NCBI RefSeq assembly: GCF_020614375.1
Contig: NZ_CP085327.1
Location: 744,001 to 808,000 of the forward strand
Source of the DNA: Haladaptatus salinisoli
GTDB taxonomy: Archaea; Halobacteriota; Halobacteria; Halobacteriales; Haladaptataceae
Direction: 5' to 3'
DNA length: 64,000 bases
A model generated the notes under the pieces. It made no database searches. It worked only from the letters and a program-made list of their open reading frames with translations, and had not been told where the DNA came from. A program made the position numbers and the translations under genes. Every line of letters starts with the position of its first letter. The first letter of the stretch is position 1. Of this stretch, positions 8,599 to 17,848 are shown in pieces.

Positions 8599-10080
8599 TC
8601 ACTCGCGGCTGGAGGGTTTCGATTCGGCGTTCCTCCGGCGGGACTGCGCCTTCCGGCGTCGAACCTGTCGGCCCAGTCGCCGGCCGACCAGTTCGCGCAG
8701 GTCGCTCGCGTTCCCCTCGTCCACGTCCGCGGCGCGGGCGTCCCGCCCGCCGAGGCCGACCGAACTCGCCGTGTCGACGACGACCGTCCCCAGTCGCCAG
8801 CGACGCTGGAAGAAGGTCTCCCGCTGGATGACGGTCTGCACCCGGTAGTAGGGGACGACGTGCGTCGTCCTGCGCCAGAACCCGTTCCGCGTCTGCACGT
8901 GGTCGTCGCCGACGAAGTAGCCGCGGTGTTTCCACTGGTAGTGTCCCGCCACGGGCGCGAGCGCGACGAGCGCGAGGGGTGCGTACCAGAAATCGAGTAA
9001 GCCGGTGAACCGGTCGACGCCGTAGGTGAGCGCCGTCAGACCGACGACGGCGAGCGCGTAGCGAACGGCGTAGCGGCGACGGGTCCGCGCGGGCGGTCGC
9101 TCGAACGTCGGGTCGTCGAACGACTCGATGGAGTGCGCCAGCGCGAGGACGCGCTCGCGGACCGCGAGCGGAACCGCCGCCTCCGACCCGCCGGACGGGC
9201 CCTGTCCGGGCGCGTAGCCAGCCGTCTCGACCGAGAGCGTCGCGTAGCCCGCGAGTCGCATGAGCGGGTTCTCGCGGAGCGTGAGCGTCTGCACCTTGTC
9301 GAGCGGGATGCTCCCGTCGTACCGCTGGAGCAGGCCGCGCTCGTACCGGAGTTCGTCGTCGACCCGCGCGAGCCGGAAATCGTAGTAGCGCGCGAACGTG
9401 ACCATCGCGCTCGCCACCCAGAGCACCAGCGCGGAGACCGCCAGTTGCGCGAGTCCGACCAGCAGCGTCAGTCCGCCGAGCGAGTTCGCGGCGTCCGTCA
9501 ACAGCGGGACGACGAGGAACACGAGACCGAAAACGCGCGGTTCGAGCGAGACGGCGGAGAGCAGCAGTAGCTCCGTCGAACTGATTTCGTACAGGAGGTC
9601 GGCCTCCGGTTCCGGTCGTTCGCCTCCTTCGTCCGCCACGACGCCCCGTTTGCGGCGCTGTATCTCGCGCTGGAGGCGTCTCGCTTCCTCGTCGGAGACG
9701 AACCGAAGGCTCGCCTCCGTCTCGCCGCCGCCCGCGGTTTCGAGGCTCACGGCGGCGAGTCCCAGCGCGCGCTGGACGACGTTTCGTCGGATGTCCACGT
9801 TCTGCACGCGCCGGAGCGGAATCTCGCGGCGGCGGCGCGATACGACGCCGGAGTCGATGTCGAGCGAGTCGGCGGTGAGGGCGTACTCGAACCGCCGGTA
9901 GTAGGCGTACTCCCACCCGACCGCGAGCGCCAGTCCGGCGACGACCAGGAGGGCGACCGCGCCGACGGTGAGGGAATCCACCGCTCCGGCCAGCGCCAGC
10001 CCGGCGAAGAGGACGGTCGAGCCGACGCTCACGCTCCGAGTGACCGCCCGGTAGGGTAGCGAGAGCGGGTGGAGTTTCAT
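8599..10080 (-). CDS. YdbT-like membrane protein with bacterial PH domains
   Basis: A protein of 493 residues with several paired membrane segments (for example [20 protein letters not shown] and [14 protein letters not shown]). The soluble stretches carry the bPH2/DUF304 signature repeated: [20 protein letters not shown] followed by [20 protein letters not shown], then [20 protein letters not shown], then [20 protein letters not shown]. That gives about three PH-like units as in bacterial YdbT. The function is not established; family members are membrane-anchored and often stress-linked. The last part is rich in Arg ([13 protein letters not shown]), unusual for an acidic proteome. It overlaps the smaller PH gene upstream by four bases (10077-10080), which marks a two-gene operon. 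Confidence 0.85.
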   Translation of the reverse strand: MKLHPLSLPYRAVTRSVSVGSTVLFAGLALAGAVDSLTVGAVALLVVAGLALAVGWEYAYYRRFEYALTADSLDIDSGVVSRRRREIPLRRVQNVDIRRNVVQRALGLAAVSLETAGGGETEASLRFVSDEEARRLQREIQRRKRGVVADEGGERPEPEADLLYEISSTELLLLSAVSLEPRVFGLVFLVVPLLTDAANSLGGLTLLVGLAQLAVSALVLWVASAMVTFARYYDFRLARVDDELRYERGLLQRYDGSIPLDKVQTLTLRENPLMRLAGYATLSVETAGYAPGQGPSGGSEAAVPLAVRERVLALAHSIESFDDPTFERPPARTRRRYAVRYALAVVGLTALTYGVDRFTGLLDFWYAPLALVALAPVAGHYQWKHRGYFVGDDHVQTRNGFWRRTTHVVPYYRVQTVIQRETFFQRRWRLGTVVVDTASSVGLGGRDARAADVDEGNASDLRELVGRRLGRQVRRRKAQSRRRNAESKPSSRE

Positions 10081-10538
10081 ACGGCGTCCTCGAACTCGCT
10101 CTCGATGGCGAGGTTCCGGAGGCGACGCTGGAGGTCGCTCGCCCGCTCGGGCGTGAGGCCCGGTATCGTCACGTCGGCTCCCCGCGACCCGGCGGTGTAC
10201 ACCACGACGCTCCCGAGACCGACGAGTCGCTCGACGGGTCCGCGCTGCGTGTCAACGTGCTGGACGCGGACGAAGGGGACGACGGTGGTGACGCGGGTGA
10301 ACACGCCGCGCTCGAGGTAGAGGTCGTCGTCGCGTATCTCGAACCGCCAGACGCGGTACTTGAAGACGACGTAGGCCGCGCCGAGGCCGATCACGGCGAG
10401 CGTCGCGGCCGCGACGAGCCACACCGCGAGGTCGACGAGGAATCGTCGGACCCCGACCAGCGCACCGCCGACCAACGCCGCGGCGACGAGGACGCCCGCG
10501 AGCCAGACGATTCGGACGCGGGAATCGAGTGTCTCCAT
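10077..10538 (-). CDS. YdbS-like small PH-domain membrane protein
   Basis: A protein of 153 residues from ATG 10538 ([15 protein letters not shown]); a GTG at 10544 would add two residues. Two hydrophobic segments at residues about 10-50 are followed by one bPH2 domain: [40 protein letters not shown], then [12 protein letters not shown]. The YdbS/YdbT gene pair with a four-base overlap is a widespread arrangement in bacteria and haloarchaea, suggesting the two products form one membrane complex. Biochemical function is unknown. Confidence 0.85.
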   Translation of the reverse strand: METLDSRVRIVWLAGVLVAAALVGGALVGVRRFLVDLAVWLVAAATLAVIGLGAAYVVFKYRVWRFEIRDDDLYLERGVFTRVTTVVPFVRVQHVDTQRGPVERLVGLGSVVVYTAGSRGADVTIPGLTPERASDLQRRLRNLAIESEFEDAV

Positions 10539-10716
10539 ACCCACACTACGAGACAGACGCCGTATAAAGGTAGGCGTGCCGGAGCGGTCACCGATTTCGG
10601 ATTAGCGTCGCCTTACCGCGAGGAAAGGCGCGCTTACCGCTTCGTTCGCCCCACACTGATTCGAATCAGACGGCGTGGAACAAAGACGCCGGGAAGCCGT
10701 ATCCTTCGTGGACAGC

Positions 10717-11655
10717 ATGACCGAGAACTCGCCAACAATCAGCCGTCGCCGATTCGTCTCGGCGACCGTCGCCTCCACCGCGTTACTCGGGGGTGTCTCG
10801 TCGGCAGGTGCACTCCAATCTGACGGAAACGCGCAGTACAGCATCGAACAGGACGGTAAGTGCATTCCGATCCAACCGCTCTCGATGTCGGGGCTGCCAG
10901 TCGAGCAGTTCTACGACTACCGAACGCCCGACACCGACCCGTCGTCGTACAAGTACGCCTCCTTCGGCACCGAGAGCCTCCAGCGCAAGAACACCAGCAT
11001 CCTCTTCCTCTACGAGGGTCCGAAGGGTCTGAGCCTCGTGATGGTGCACGACAAACTGGACGCCGGAAACGGCGGCGCGGTCTCGTTCAACATCACGAGC
11101 CTCCCGGTCAACGGGAAGTTCGTCGTCAGGGACGACCAGTACGACGGCTCGACGAACCGGGATACGTTCGACTACTCGAAACACCGCAACTGGAACGGAA
11201 AGGAGACGGCGACGGCCACCATCCACTGGACGTGGCAGGGCGGTCGGGCGGACGGCGCCGTGTACCGCGGACTCGGGGACAAGTTCGAGTTCACCATCCA
11301 CCCGAAGTTCAACAAAAAGGCGCTCCTCTCGGACGCGAGCGGGAACTACAGCGGGAACGTGGAGAAGTGGCAGGTGCTCTCCGGGAACGTCAACAACCCG
11401 ACCCGGACGCAACTGAACATGAACAAGCCGATAACCATATCGGCCAACAAGTGCCAGTCCGGGTCGAACCAGACCACGACGACGAAGAAGGCGGGAGAGG
11501 GCAACGGAGGGGGAGGTGAAACGCCGACGACAACGACCACCACTGGAACGTCCGGCGTGAACGCGAAGAAGAACGAGTCGTTCCTCGATAAGCTCTGGAG
11601 CGGCTTCGCCTCCGCGATAAACTCCGTGGTGTCGTTCTTCACCAACCTCTTCTGA
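10717..11655 (+). CDS. Tat-exported protein with Thr-rich linker and hydrophobic C-terminal tail
   Basis: A protein of 312 residues from ATG 10717; an upstream in-frame start at 10675 was rejected because it puts an odd 14-residue leader before the Tat motif. The signal peptide is SRRRFVSATVASTALLGG ending near AGALQ. The mature part of about 220 residues is soluble and Gly/Asn/Lys-rich (FNITSLPVNGKF, IHWTWQGGRADGAVYRGL, FTIHPKFNKKALL). It is followed by a Gly/Thr stretch (ETPTTTTTTGTSG) and an amphipathic or membrane-seeking tail (FLDKLWSGFASAINSVVSFF). It has two conserved-looking Cys (GKCIPI, ANKCQSG) that could form a disulphide. The family is not one I can name; it is a secreted, probably surface-attached protein. 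Confidence 0.8.
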   Translation: MTENSPTISRRRFVSATVASTALLGGVSSAGALQSDGNAQYSIEQDGKCIPIQPLSMSGLPVEQFYDYRTPDTDPSSYKYASFGTESLQRKNTSILFLYEGPKGLSLVMVHDKLDAGNGGAVSFNITSLPVNGKFVVRDDQYDGSTNRDTFDYSKHRNWNGKETATATIHWTWQGGRADGAVYRGLGDKFEFTIHPKFNKKALLSDASGNYSGNVEKWQVLSGNVNNPTRTQLNMNKPITISANKCQSGSNQTTTTKKAGEGNGGGGETPTTTTTTGTSGVNAKKNESFLDKLWSGFASAINSVVSFFTNLF

Positions 11656-11717
11656 CCGCCCGCTCGTCGTCGCGTCCCCGTTTTCTGCCGGCGGTCGAGG
11701 GACGACGGCCGACCGCG

Positions 11718-13130
11718 CTACTCGTCCCGCCCGAGGATGCCGCGGTGGGTCATCGCTTCGGGGTCGATGACTTCGTTCGCCTCCTCCTCGCTGAGGTAGC
11801 CCTTCTCGACGACGACCTGCCGAACCGTCTTTCCTTCCTTGAGCGCCGTCTTCGCGGCTTCGGCGGCCTTGTCGTAGCCGATGTGCGGGTTGAGAGCGGT
11901 GGCGAGCGCCATGCTCTCTTCGACCTGTTCCTCGCAGTGCTCCCGGTCGGCTTCCAGTTTCCGGACGAACTTCTCGGCGAACACCTCGCTCGCGTTCGAG
12001 AGGAGTTCGGCGGACTGGAGGAAGTTGTGCGCCAATAACGGCTTGTATAGGTTGAGGTCGAGTTGGCCCTCCGCCGCGCCGTACTCCACCGCGGTGTCGT
12101 TGCCGACGACCTGCTTGTGGACCTGATTGACCGCCTCCGCGACGACGGGGTTTATCTTCCCGGGCATGATGGAGCTACCGGGCTGGTTCTCGGGCTGGTC
12201 GATTTCGCCGAGCCCGTTTCGGGGACCGGACGCCAGCAGCCGCAGATCGTTGGCGATCTTGTTGAGCGACCCCGCGACCGTGCGGAGCGCGCCGTGCGCC
12301 TCGGCCATCGCGTCGTGGGCCGCCTGCGCCTCGAAGTGGTCGTCCGCCTCGCGGAACTCGACGCCGGTCTCCTCGCTGATGTACTTCGCGGCGAGTTCGG
12401 GGAAGTCGGGGTGGGTGTTCAGCCCGGTTCCGACCGCCGTTCCGCCGAGCGCGAGTTCGCTCAGGTGGTTCCTGACGTCGTCGACGCGGGCGAGACCCTT
12501 CTCGACCTGCGTCCGATAGCCGCCGAACTCCTGCCCCAGTCGAACCGGCGTGGCGTCCTGCAGGTGGGTCCGACCCGTCTTCACAACGCCGTCGAACTCC
12601 GATGCCTTCTCCTCGAGCGCCTCTCGCAGGGTGTCGAGCGCCGGGAGCACGTCCTTCTCGACGGCCTCCAGCGCCGAGACGTGCATCGCGGTCGGAATCA
12701 CGTCGTTGCTCGACTGGCCGAAGTTGACGTGGTCGTTCGGGTGGATGTCGCGGTTCCCGACCTCGTTCCCGTAGATTTCGGCAGCGCGGTTGGCGATGAC
12801 CTCGTTGGCGTTCATGTTGGTCGAGGTGCCGCTCCCGGTCTGGAACACGTCGACCGGGAACTGGTCGTCGTGTTCGCCGGCGATGACCTCGTCGGCGGCC
12901 TCGACGATGACCTCCGCCTCGTCGGCTTCTATCATCCCGAGGTCGCGGTTGGCCTGCGCCGCGGCCTTCTTCACCACGCCGAGCGCGCGGACGAACCGCC
13001 GTCCGAACGTGATGCCCGATATGGGGAAGTTCTCCACCGCGCGTTGGGTCTGCGCGCCCCAGTAGGCGTCGGCGGGCACCCGCATCTCCCCGAGGCTGTC
13101 CTCCTCGATTCGATAATCCTCGTCGCTCAT
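11718..13130 (-). CDS. fumC: Class II fumarate hydratase
   Basis: A protein of 470 residues, typical for FumC, which interconverts fumarate and malate in the TCA cycle. The superfamily signature GSSIMPGKINPV is at about residues 316-327, carrying the loop with the catalytic Ser. SSNDVIPTAMHVSALEA and TGRTHLQDATPVRLGQE hold other active-site residues, and ALNPHIGYDKAA lies near the C-terminus. It starts MSDEDYRIEEDSLGEMRVPA at ATG 13130. A minus-strand GTTTTAC-like element at about 13157-13163 may be its TATA box. It is transcribed away from the sugar ABC operon, so the two share the 188-base region 13131-13318. Confidence 0.96.
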   Translation of the reverse strand: MSDEDYRIEEDSLGEMRVPADAYWGAQTQRAVENFPISGITFGRRFVRALGVVKKAAAQANRDLGMIEADEAEVIVEAADEVIAGEHDDQFPVDVFQTGSGTSTNMNANEVIANRAAEIYGNEVGNRDIHPNDHVNFGQSSNDVIPTAMHVSALEAVEKDVLPALDTLREALEEKASEFDGVVKTGRTHLQDATPVRLGQEFGGYRTQVEKGLARVDDVRNHLSELALGGTAVGTGLNTHPDFPELAAKYISEETGVEFREADDHFEAQAAHDAMAEAHGALRTVAGSLNKIANDLRLLASGPRNGLGEIDQPENQPGSSIMPGKINPVVAEAVNQVHKQVVGNDTAVEYGAAEGQLDLNLYKPLLAHNFLQSAELLSNASEVFAEKFVRKLEADREHCEEQVEESMALATALNPHIGYDKAAEAAKTALKEGKTVRQVVVEKGYLSEEEANEVIDPEAMTHRGILGRDE

Positions 13131-13206
13131 GCGTCCGGAGGGTGGTTTCGGGCGGGCGTAAAACCCATCGATAAGGATCCGTTCGCGGTGATTACACGAC
13201 GGCGCG

Positions 13207-13217
13207 ATTGATTCAAT
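13207..13217. promoter_or_regulatory. Palindrome ATTGATTCAAT in the fumC/ABC intergenic region
   Basis: A perfect 11-base odd palindrome (arms ATTGA/TCAAT around one T) in the AT-rich centre of the divergent region. It lies just upstream of another AT-rich stretch (catatgtaataattta) that could carry the ABC-operon TATA box. A regulator-binding site is possible; this is inferred from symmetry and position only. Confidence 0.35.
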
Positions 13218-13295
13218 AGTTTACCATATGTAATAATTTACTCGCCGAGGGATTAACTTAGTGACAATGGTTAAGTGGTTCTTCCGAGATGGTCA

Positions 13296-13318
13296 GGGTA
13301 CGTTAACGAGGTGTACCC
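13296..13318 (+). promoter_or_regulatory. Inverted repeat GGGTAC-N11-GTACCC touching the start codon
   Basis: Two perfect 6-base arms (13296-13301 and 13313-13318) separated by 11 bases, the second arm ending one base before ATG 13319. Its place at the translation start could make it an operator for a sugar regulator or an RNA structure hiding the start. No local regulator gene is present. Confidence 0.4.
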
Positions 13319-14626
13319 ATGACAAGAAATAGCAGCGGAGACCTATCGCGTCGTAGCTACCTGAAAGTCACCGGTGCCGCCGGAACCGCGGGGCTCGCCG
13401 GCTGTCTCGGCGGAGGCGGAGGCGGAGGCGGAGGCGGAGGCGGCGGAAACAAGGTCGAGGTGCAACACTGGTGGACGGGGGGCGACGGCGGCGCGGCCAT
13501 CAAGGCGCTGTTCAAAGGGTTCGAGAAGAAGCACGGCATCAAGATAAAAGCGAATCCCGTCTCCGGCGGGGCGGGCCAGAACCTCCACGCCGTCATCAAA
13601 AAGCGAATCCTGAACGACAACCCGCCGAGCACGTGGCAAGCGTGGCCGGGGAAGAACCTGCAACCGTACATCGAAGCGGACAAACTGCGGGATATCGGCG
13701 ATTCGATTTGGTCGAACAACGACATGAAAAAGGCGTACCTGAAGGGGCCGAAAGCGGCCGCGAAACCGGGCGGGAAGTTCGTGACGGTACCGCTCAACAT
13801 CCACCGCCTGAACAACCTCTTCTACAACGTCGAGGTCGTCGAGAAAGCGGGCGTCGACCCCAAGAGCATCGAGAAGCCGAGCGACCTCGTCGGCGCGATG
13901 AAACAGGTCGAGAGCAAGACGAACGCGGTCGGAATGGCCCACCAGACGAAGTCCGGTTGGTCGACCCTCCAACTGTGGGCGCAGATACTCCTCGGCGAGC
14001 ACGGCGAGCAGGCGTACACCGCGTTTACCGAAGGGAATGTCAAGGAGAACCAGCAAGCCGTAAAGAACTCGCTCTCGATGGTGAAGCAGTACCAGAAACA
14101 CTTCAACAGCGACGCGGGGTCGCTCGACTGGCAGCAGGCCAACAAGAAGCTCATCAACGGGGAAGCCGCGTTCATCCACCAGGGCGATTGGGCCGCCGGA
14201 ATGTACCGCAGTCAGAAGAACTTCGAGTTCGGAAAACAGTGGGATATGGTGCAGTTCCCCGGCACGAAGGGGATGTACGCGCTCGTCATGGACTCGTTCC
14301 CGTTCCCGAAGAACAACCCCACGAAGGGCGCGACGAAGAAGTTCCTGCAGTACGTCGGGTCGGTCGACGCGCAGGAGCGGTTCAACCCCAAGAAGGGGTC
14401 GATTCCGCCGCGCACCGACGTGCCGAAGGACAAGTTCGGACCGTTCCTCTCGCGGCAGATGGACGAGTTCAAGAACTCGAAATCGCAACCGCCGTCCATC
14501 ACGCACGGGTTGGCGACGAAACCCGGAACGCTGACGAAGCTCAAAGACGCCGCGACGTCCTTCAACTCAGGTTGGAACGTCGATAAGGCGTACAACGATT
14601 TCGCCAAGGCGTTCAAATCGAACTGA
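13319..14626 (+). CDS. Sugar ABC transporter substrate-binding lipoprotein
   Basis: A protein of 435 residues starting at ATG 13319. A Tat signal (SRRSYLKVTGAAGTAGLAG) runs into a lipobox LAGC, so the mature protein is anchored by a lipid at Cys29 or nearby. A run of 13 glycines follows, encoded by a GGCGGA repeat. The mature domain is a type I solute-binding protein of the CUT1 family: VEVQHWWTGGDGGAAIKALF, NPVSGGAGQNLHAVIKKRIL, NPPSTWQAWPGKNL. These match glucose/mannose-type binding proteins rather than maltose ones, as far as I can judge. It is unusually Lys-rich (about fifty Lys, more basic than acidic residues), unlike the acidic proteins around it. It is followed 20 bases later by the first permease gene. 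Confidence 0.9.
   Translation: MTRNSSGDLSRRSYLKVTGAAGTAGLAGCLGGGGGGGGGGGGGNKVEVQHWWTGGDGGAAIKALFKGFEKKHGIKIKANPVSGGAGQNLHAVIKKRILNDNPPSTWQAWPGKNLQPYIEADKLRDIGDSIWSNNDMKKAYLKGPKAAAKPGGKFVTVPLNIHRLNNLFYNVEVVEKAGVDPKSIEKPSDLVGAMKQVESKTNAVGMAHQTKSGWSTLQLWAQILLGEHGEQAYTAFTEGNVKENQQAVKNSLSMVKQYQKHFNSDAGSLDWQQANKKLINGEAAFIHQGDWAAGMYRSQKNFEFGKQWDMVQFPGTKGMYALVMDSFPFPKNNPTKGATKKFLQYVGSVDAQERFNPKKGSIPPRTDVPKDKFGPFLSRQMDEFKNSKSQPPSITHGLATKPGTLTKLKDAATSFNSGWNVDKAYNDFAKAFKSN
13409..13438 (+). repeat. Five tandem GGCGGA hexamers
   Basis: Perfect (GGCGGA)x5 followed by the near-copy GGCGGC GGA, coding for the poly-glycine linker directly after the lipobox Cys. Repeat number changes would lengthen or shorten the Gly linker by two residues without breaking the frame. 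Confidence 0.9.
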
Positions 14627-14646
14627 GACACGACGCTCGATTTTCC

Positions 14647-15645
14647 ATGCAAGGAATACGCGAATCACTGGAAAAACTGCGGCGCCGTGCGAGTCGAAAC
14701 CGGGAGGTTCGAGCCGACGGGGGCACGGTGACCGAGAAGCGCCGCGAGACGGAGGGGTCCGTACTCCAGAGCGAGTTCGTCCAGAGCCTCCCGTTCTGGC
14801 TGCCGCCGTTCCTGCTGATGGGGTTCTTCGTCTACGGCGCTATCGGCTGGAACCTGATAATTTCCTTCACCGACTTCGCGGACCTCACGCTCCCGACGTA
14901 CGACCCCGCGGCGTTCGACCTGGAGATGTACCGGCGGGCGCTTGGCGACCCGAACTTCTGGGCCGCGGCGCGGAACACGCTCGCTCTGCTGGTCGCGTTC
15001 ACCGTGCTCTGTCTGGTGGTCGGGTTGGCGCTCGCCATCGTCGTCGACAGGGAGATTCGGTTCGAGAACACGTTTCGAACCATCTACCTCCTGCCGATGA
15101 GCCTCTCGTTCGTCGTGACGGCGAAGGTGTGGGCGTGGATGTACAACTTCCAGAGCGGGATGATAAACATCACGCTGCGGAAGTTCGGTCTCGACTTCCT
15201 CGCCCACCACTGGATAAGCGACCCGTCGACGAAGCTCGCGGCGGTCATCTTCGCGCTCATCTGGCAGTTCAGCGGCTACGCGATGGTCGTCTACCTCGCG
15301 GGCCTGCGGGCGATTCCCGACGATCACTTCGAAGCCGCGCGGGTGGACGGCGCGAGTTCGTGGCGCATGTACCGGCGGGTGGTCATCCCGCAGTTGCGCG
15401 CGTCGACCATCGGCGCGGCGGTGGTGCTGATGGTGTTCGCGCTCAAGGCGTTCGACTTCCTGTACGTGATGTTCGGAAACAATCCCGGCCCCGCGGCCGA
15501 CATCCTGGCGACGATGATGTTCCGCGAGGCGTTCGCGTCGAACAACTGGGCGTACGGGTCGGCCATCGCCATCATCCTCTTCCTGATGGCGCTCGCGGTC
15601 GTCGGCCCGTACCTCTACAGCGAGTACAGACGGGGTGAGCTATGA
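14647..15645 (+). CDS. Sugar ABC transporter permease (MalF/UgpA type)
   Basis: A protein of 332 residues. A charged N-terminal tail of about 45 residues precedes six membrane helices (FWLPPFLLMGFFVYGAIGW is the first). The cytoplasmic coupling loop has the EAA motif: EAARVDGASSWRMYRRVVIP at about residues 236-255. The family partner is the MalF/UgpA side of CUT1 importers. The gene overlaps the second permease (GTG 15635 lies inside its last codons), showing tight coupling. It acts with the binding protein at 13319 and the ATPase at 16673. Confidence 0.92.
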   Translation: MQGIRESLEKLRRRASRNREVRADGGTVTEKRRETEGSVLQSEFVQSLPFWLPPFLLMGFFVYGAIGWNLIISFTDFADLTLPTYDPAAFDLEMYRRALGDPNFWAAARNTLALLVAFTVLCLVVGLALAIVVDREIRFENTFRTIYLLPMSLSFVVTAKVWAWMYNFQSGMINITLRKFGLDFLAHHWISDPSTKLAAVIFALIWQFSGYAMVVYLAGLRAIPDDHFEAARVDGASSWRMYRRVVIPQLRASTIGAAVVLMVFALKAFDFLYVMFGNNPGPAADILATMMFREAFASNNWAYGSAIAIILFLMALAVVGPYLYSEYRRGEL

Positions 15646-16633
15646 TCCCGACCGAAGCGACGATACGGTGTCGGACGGGGACGGCGAGGTGGTCCCGATG
15701 AGCGGCCCGCCTGCGACTCCGGACCCGGAGAATCACACTCGCGGGGAGCGGGCCGCCGCCGCGTTCCGGAACGCGGGGCCGCGACGCTTGGCGCTGTACG
15801 CGGTGCTGCTCGCGCTCGTCGGCTTCTATCTGGCACCGCTGGAGTCGGCCGTCATGACCGCCTTCAAGACGAGCAGCGCGTTCAACGAGACGCTCCCGTT
15901 CGCGCCGCCCGGCCCCGGCGGATTCACCCTGAAGCCGTGGCGGGTGGCGATAGACAAACTCGCTCACGGAATCGTCAACAGCCTCATGCTCGCCGTTCCG
16001 GCGACGCTCCTGTCGGCGACGCTGGGGAGTCTCGCGGCGTACGGAATTACGAACGTCGAGTGGAAGTACCAGATGCCCGTCATCGCGCTGTTCGTCGCGG
16101 GCATCTTCATCCCGTACCAGGCGGTGCTGGTGCCCCTCTCGCGGCTGTTCGCCATCGTCGATACGCGGGCCCTGCTCGCGCCGGTGTGGAGTCTGCCGCT
16201 GATGCACCCCCACTACGCGAACATCGTCAACCTCATCATCGCGCACACCGCCTACGGGATACCCATCACGTTCCTGCTGTTCCGGTCGTACTACCGGAAC
16301 CTCTCGGACGAGATGCTGGAGGCGGCCCGGTTGGACGGGGCGAGCGTGTTCAGCATCTACCGAAACATCGTGCTTCCGCTGTCGAAGCCGATGTTCGCGG
16401 TGACGCTCATCTACCAGTTCACGCAGGTGTGGAACGACCTGCTGTTCGCGCTGGTCATCCTCCCCGGCGGTGCCGGAGCGGGGGAACCGGTGACGGTCGC
16501 GCTGACGAACCTGAGCGGCGGCATCATCCAGTCGTTCGGCCTGCAGATGGCGGGCGCGTTCGTCGCTGCGATACCGACGCTCATCGTCTACATCGCGTTC
16601 GGAGAACAGTTCGCAAAAGGAGTGGCAAGCTGA
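15635..16633 (+). CDS. Sugar ABC transporter permease (MalG/UgpE type)
   Basis: A protein of 332 residues from GTG 15635, which overlaps the previous gene by 11 bases. A hydrophilic N-terminal stretch (YDPDRSDDTVSDGDGEVVPM) of about 45 residues is followed by six membrane helices beginning LALYAVLLALVGFYLAPLES. The EAA loop is EAARLDGASVFSIYRNIVLP. The last helices (FVAAIPTLIVYIAFGEQFAK GVAS) are the normal MalG-type C-terminus. A shorter form starting at ATG 15698 (MSGPPATPDPE) is possible. It pairs with the 14647 permease. Confidence 0.92.
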   Translation: MSYDPDRSDDTVSDGDGEVVPMSGPPATPDPENHTRGERAAAAFRNAGPRRLALYAVLLALVGFYLAPLESAVMTAFKTSSAFNETLPFAPPGPGGFTLKPWRVAIDKLAHGIVNSLMLAVPATLLSATLGSLAAYGITNVEWKYQMPVIALFVAGIFIPYQAVLVPLSRLFAIVDTRALLAPVWSLPLMHPHYANIVNLIIAHTAYGIPITFLLFRSYYRNLSDEMLEAARLDGASVFSIYRNIVLPLSKPMFAVTLIYQFTQVWNDLLFALVILPGGAGAGEPVTVALTNLSGGIIQSFGLQMAGAFVAAIPTLIVYIAFGEQFAKGVAS

Positions 16634-16672
16634 TGATACGAAATCACACGACGGAACGGAGGTATCGGAACG

Positions 16673-17848
16673 ATGGCTAAGCTCACGCTCGACGGCGTGA
16701 CCAAGTGGTTCGACGACGACGGCGACCGGATCGTCGCCGTCGACGAGGCGACCGTCGAGATAGACGACGGGGAGTTCCTCGTCCTCGTCGGCCCCTCCGG
16801 GTGCGGGAAGTCGACCACGCTCAGGATGATAGCGGGGTTGGAAACCGTCTCCCGCGGCTCGATTCGCCTCGACGGGACGGTCATCGACGACCAACCGCCG
16901 ACGATCCGGGACATCGCCATGGTGTTCCAGTCGTACGCGCTCTACCCCCACATGACCGTCCGGGGGAACATGCGCTTCGGACTGGAGGAGTCGACCGACC
17001 TCGCGGACGACGACATCGACCGCCGCGTCGAGGAGACCGCCGAGATGATGGGCATCGAAGACCTGCTGGACCGCAAGCCCGGCGAACTCTCCGGCGGCCA
17101 GCAACAGCGCGTGGCGCTCGGCCGCGCCATCGTCCGCGACCCGGAGGTGTTCCTGATGGACGAACCGCTGTCGAACCTCGACGCGAAACTGCGCTCGCAG
17201 ATGCGTACCGAACTCCAGCGACTGCAGGACGACCTCGGCGTGACGACGGTGTACGTCACGCACGACCAGACGGAGGCGATGACGATGGGCGACCGCATCG
17301 CCATCCTGAACGACGGGCAACTCCAGCAGGTCGGCACGCCGATCGAGGCGTACCACCGACCCGCGAACCGGTTCGTCGCCGGATTCATCGGCGAGCCCTC
17401 GATGAACTTCTTCGAAACGACGCTTGAGGGCGACGCGCTCGTCGGCGAACGGTTCGAGTATCCGCTCTCGAACGAGACGCGCTCCGAGGTGGGCGACGCG
17501 GAGCGGGTGACCCTCGGCGTCCGACCGGAGGACGTGGAACTCGTCCGCGACGGCGACGGCGACCACGACTTTCGGACCGTCGTGGACGTGGTCGAGCCGA
17601 TGGGCAACGAGAACAACGTCTACCTCCGGTTCGCCGGCGCGGACGACGAGCCATCGGTGACGGAAGGGGCGGCGGAGGAGCCCCGAACCTTCGTCGTCAC
17701 GCTCGGCGGGATGCGAACCGTCGAGGCGGGACAGGAGGTCGTCGCTCGCGTGCCGGAAGAGGCGATACACCTGTTCGACGCCGAGACGGGCGAGACGCTG
17801 CGAAATCGCAGGCTCGACGCCTCGGAAGTGTCGATTCCGAACCGCTAG
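16673..17848 (+). CDS. Sugar ABC transporter ATPase (MalK/UgpC type)
   Basis: A protein of 391 residues. Walker A is GPSGCGKST at about residues 41-49, the Q-loop is FQSYALYPHMTV, the signature LSGGQQQRVALGRA and Walker B VFLMDEPLSNLDAKLR, followed by the H-loop THDQTEAM. Residues after about 240 form the MalK-type TOBE/regulatory domain (VTLGVRPEDVELV, VYLRFAGADDEP). Its acidic insert is typical for haloarchaea. It energises the two permeases upstream. The stop overlaps the convergent bolA gene by four bases (17845-17848). No hydrolase, sugar kinase or regulator gene is nearby, so the substrate cannot be inferred from context. Confidence 0.94.
   Translation: MAKLTLDGVTKWFDDDGDRIVAVDEATVEIDDGEFLVLVGPSGCGKSTTLRMIAGLETVSRGSIRLDGTVIDDQPPTIRDIAMVFQSYALYPHMTVRGNMRFGLEESTDLADDDIDRRVEETAEMMGIEDLLDRKPGELSGGQQQRVALGRAIVRDPEVFLMDEPLSNLDAKLRSQMRTELQRLQDDLGVTTVYVTHDQTEAMTMGDRIAILNDGQLQQVGTPIEAYHRPANRFVAGFIGEPSMNFFETTLEGDALVGERFEYPLSNETRSEVGDAERVTLGVRPEDVELVRDGDGDHDFRTVVDVVEPMGNENNVYLRFAGADDEPSVTEGAAEEPRTFVVTLGGMRTVEAGQEVVARVPEEAIHLFDAETGETLRNRRLDASEVSIPNR

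Noticed and set aside
16633..16680. A 15-codon frame between the second permease and the ATPase gene
   Set aside because: Too short, no conservation evidence; overlaps both gene borders by chance.
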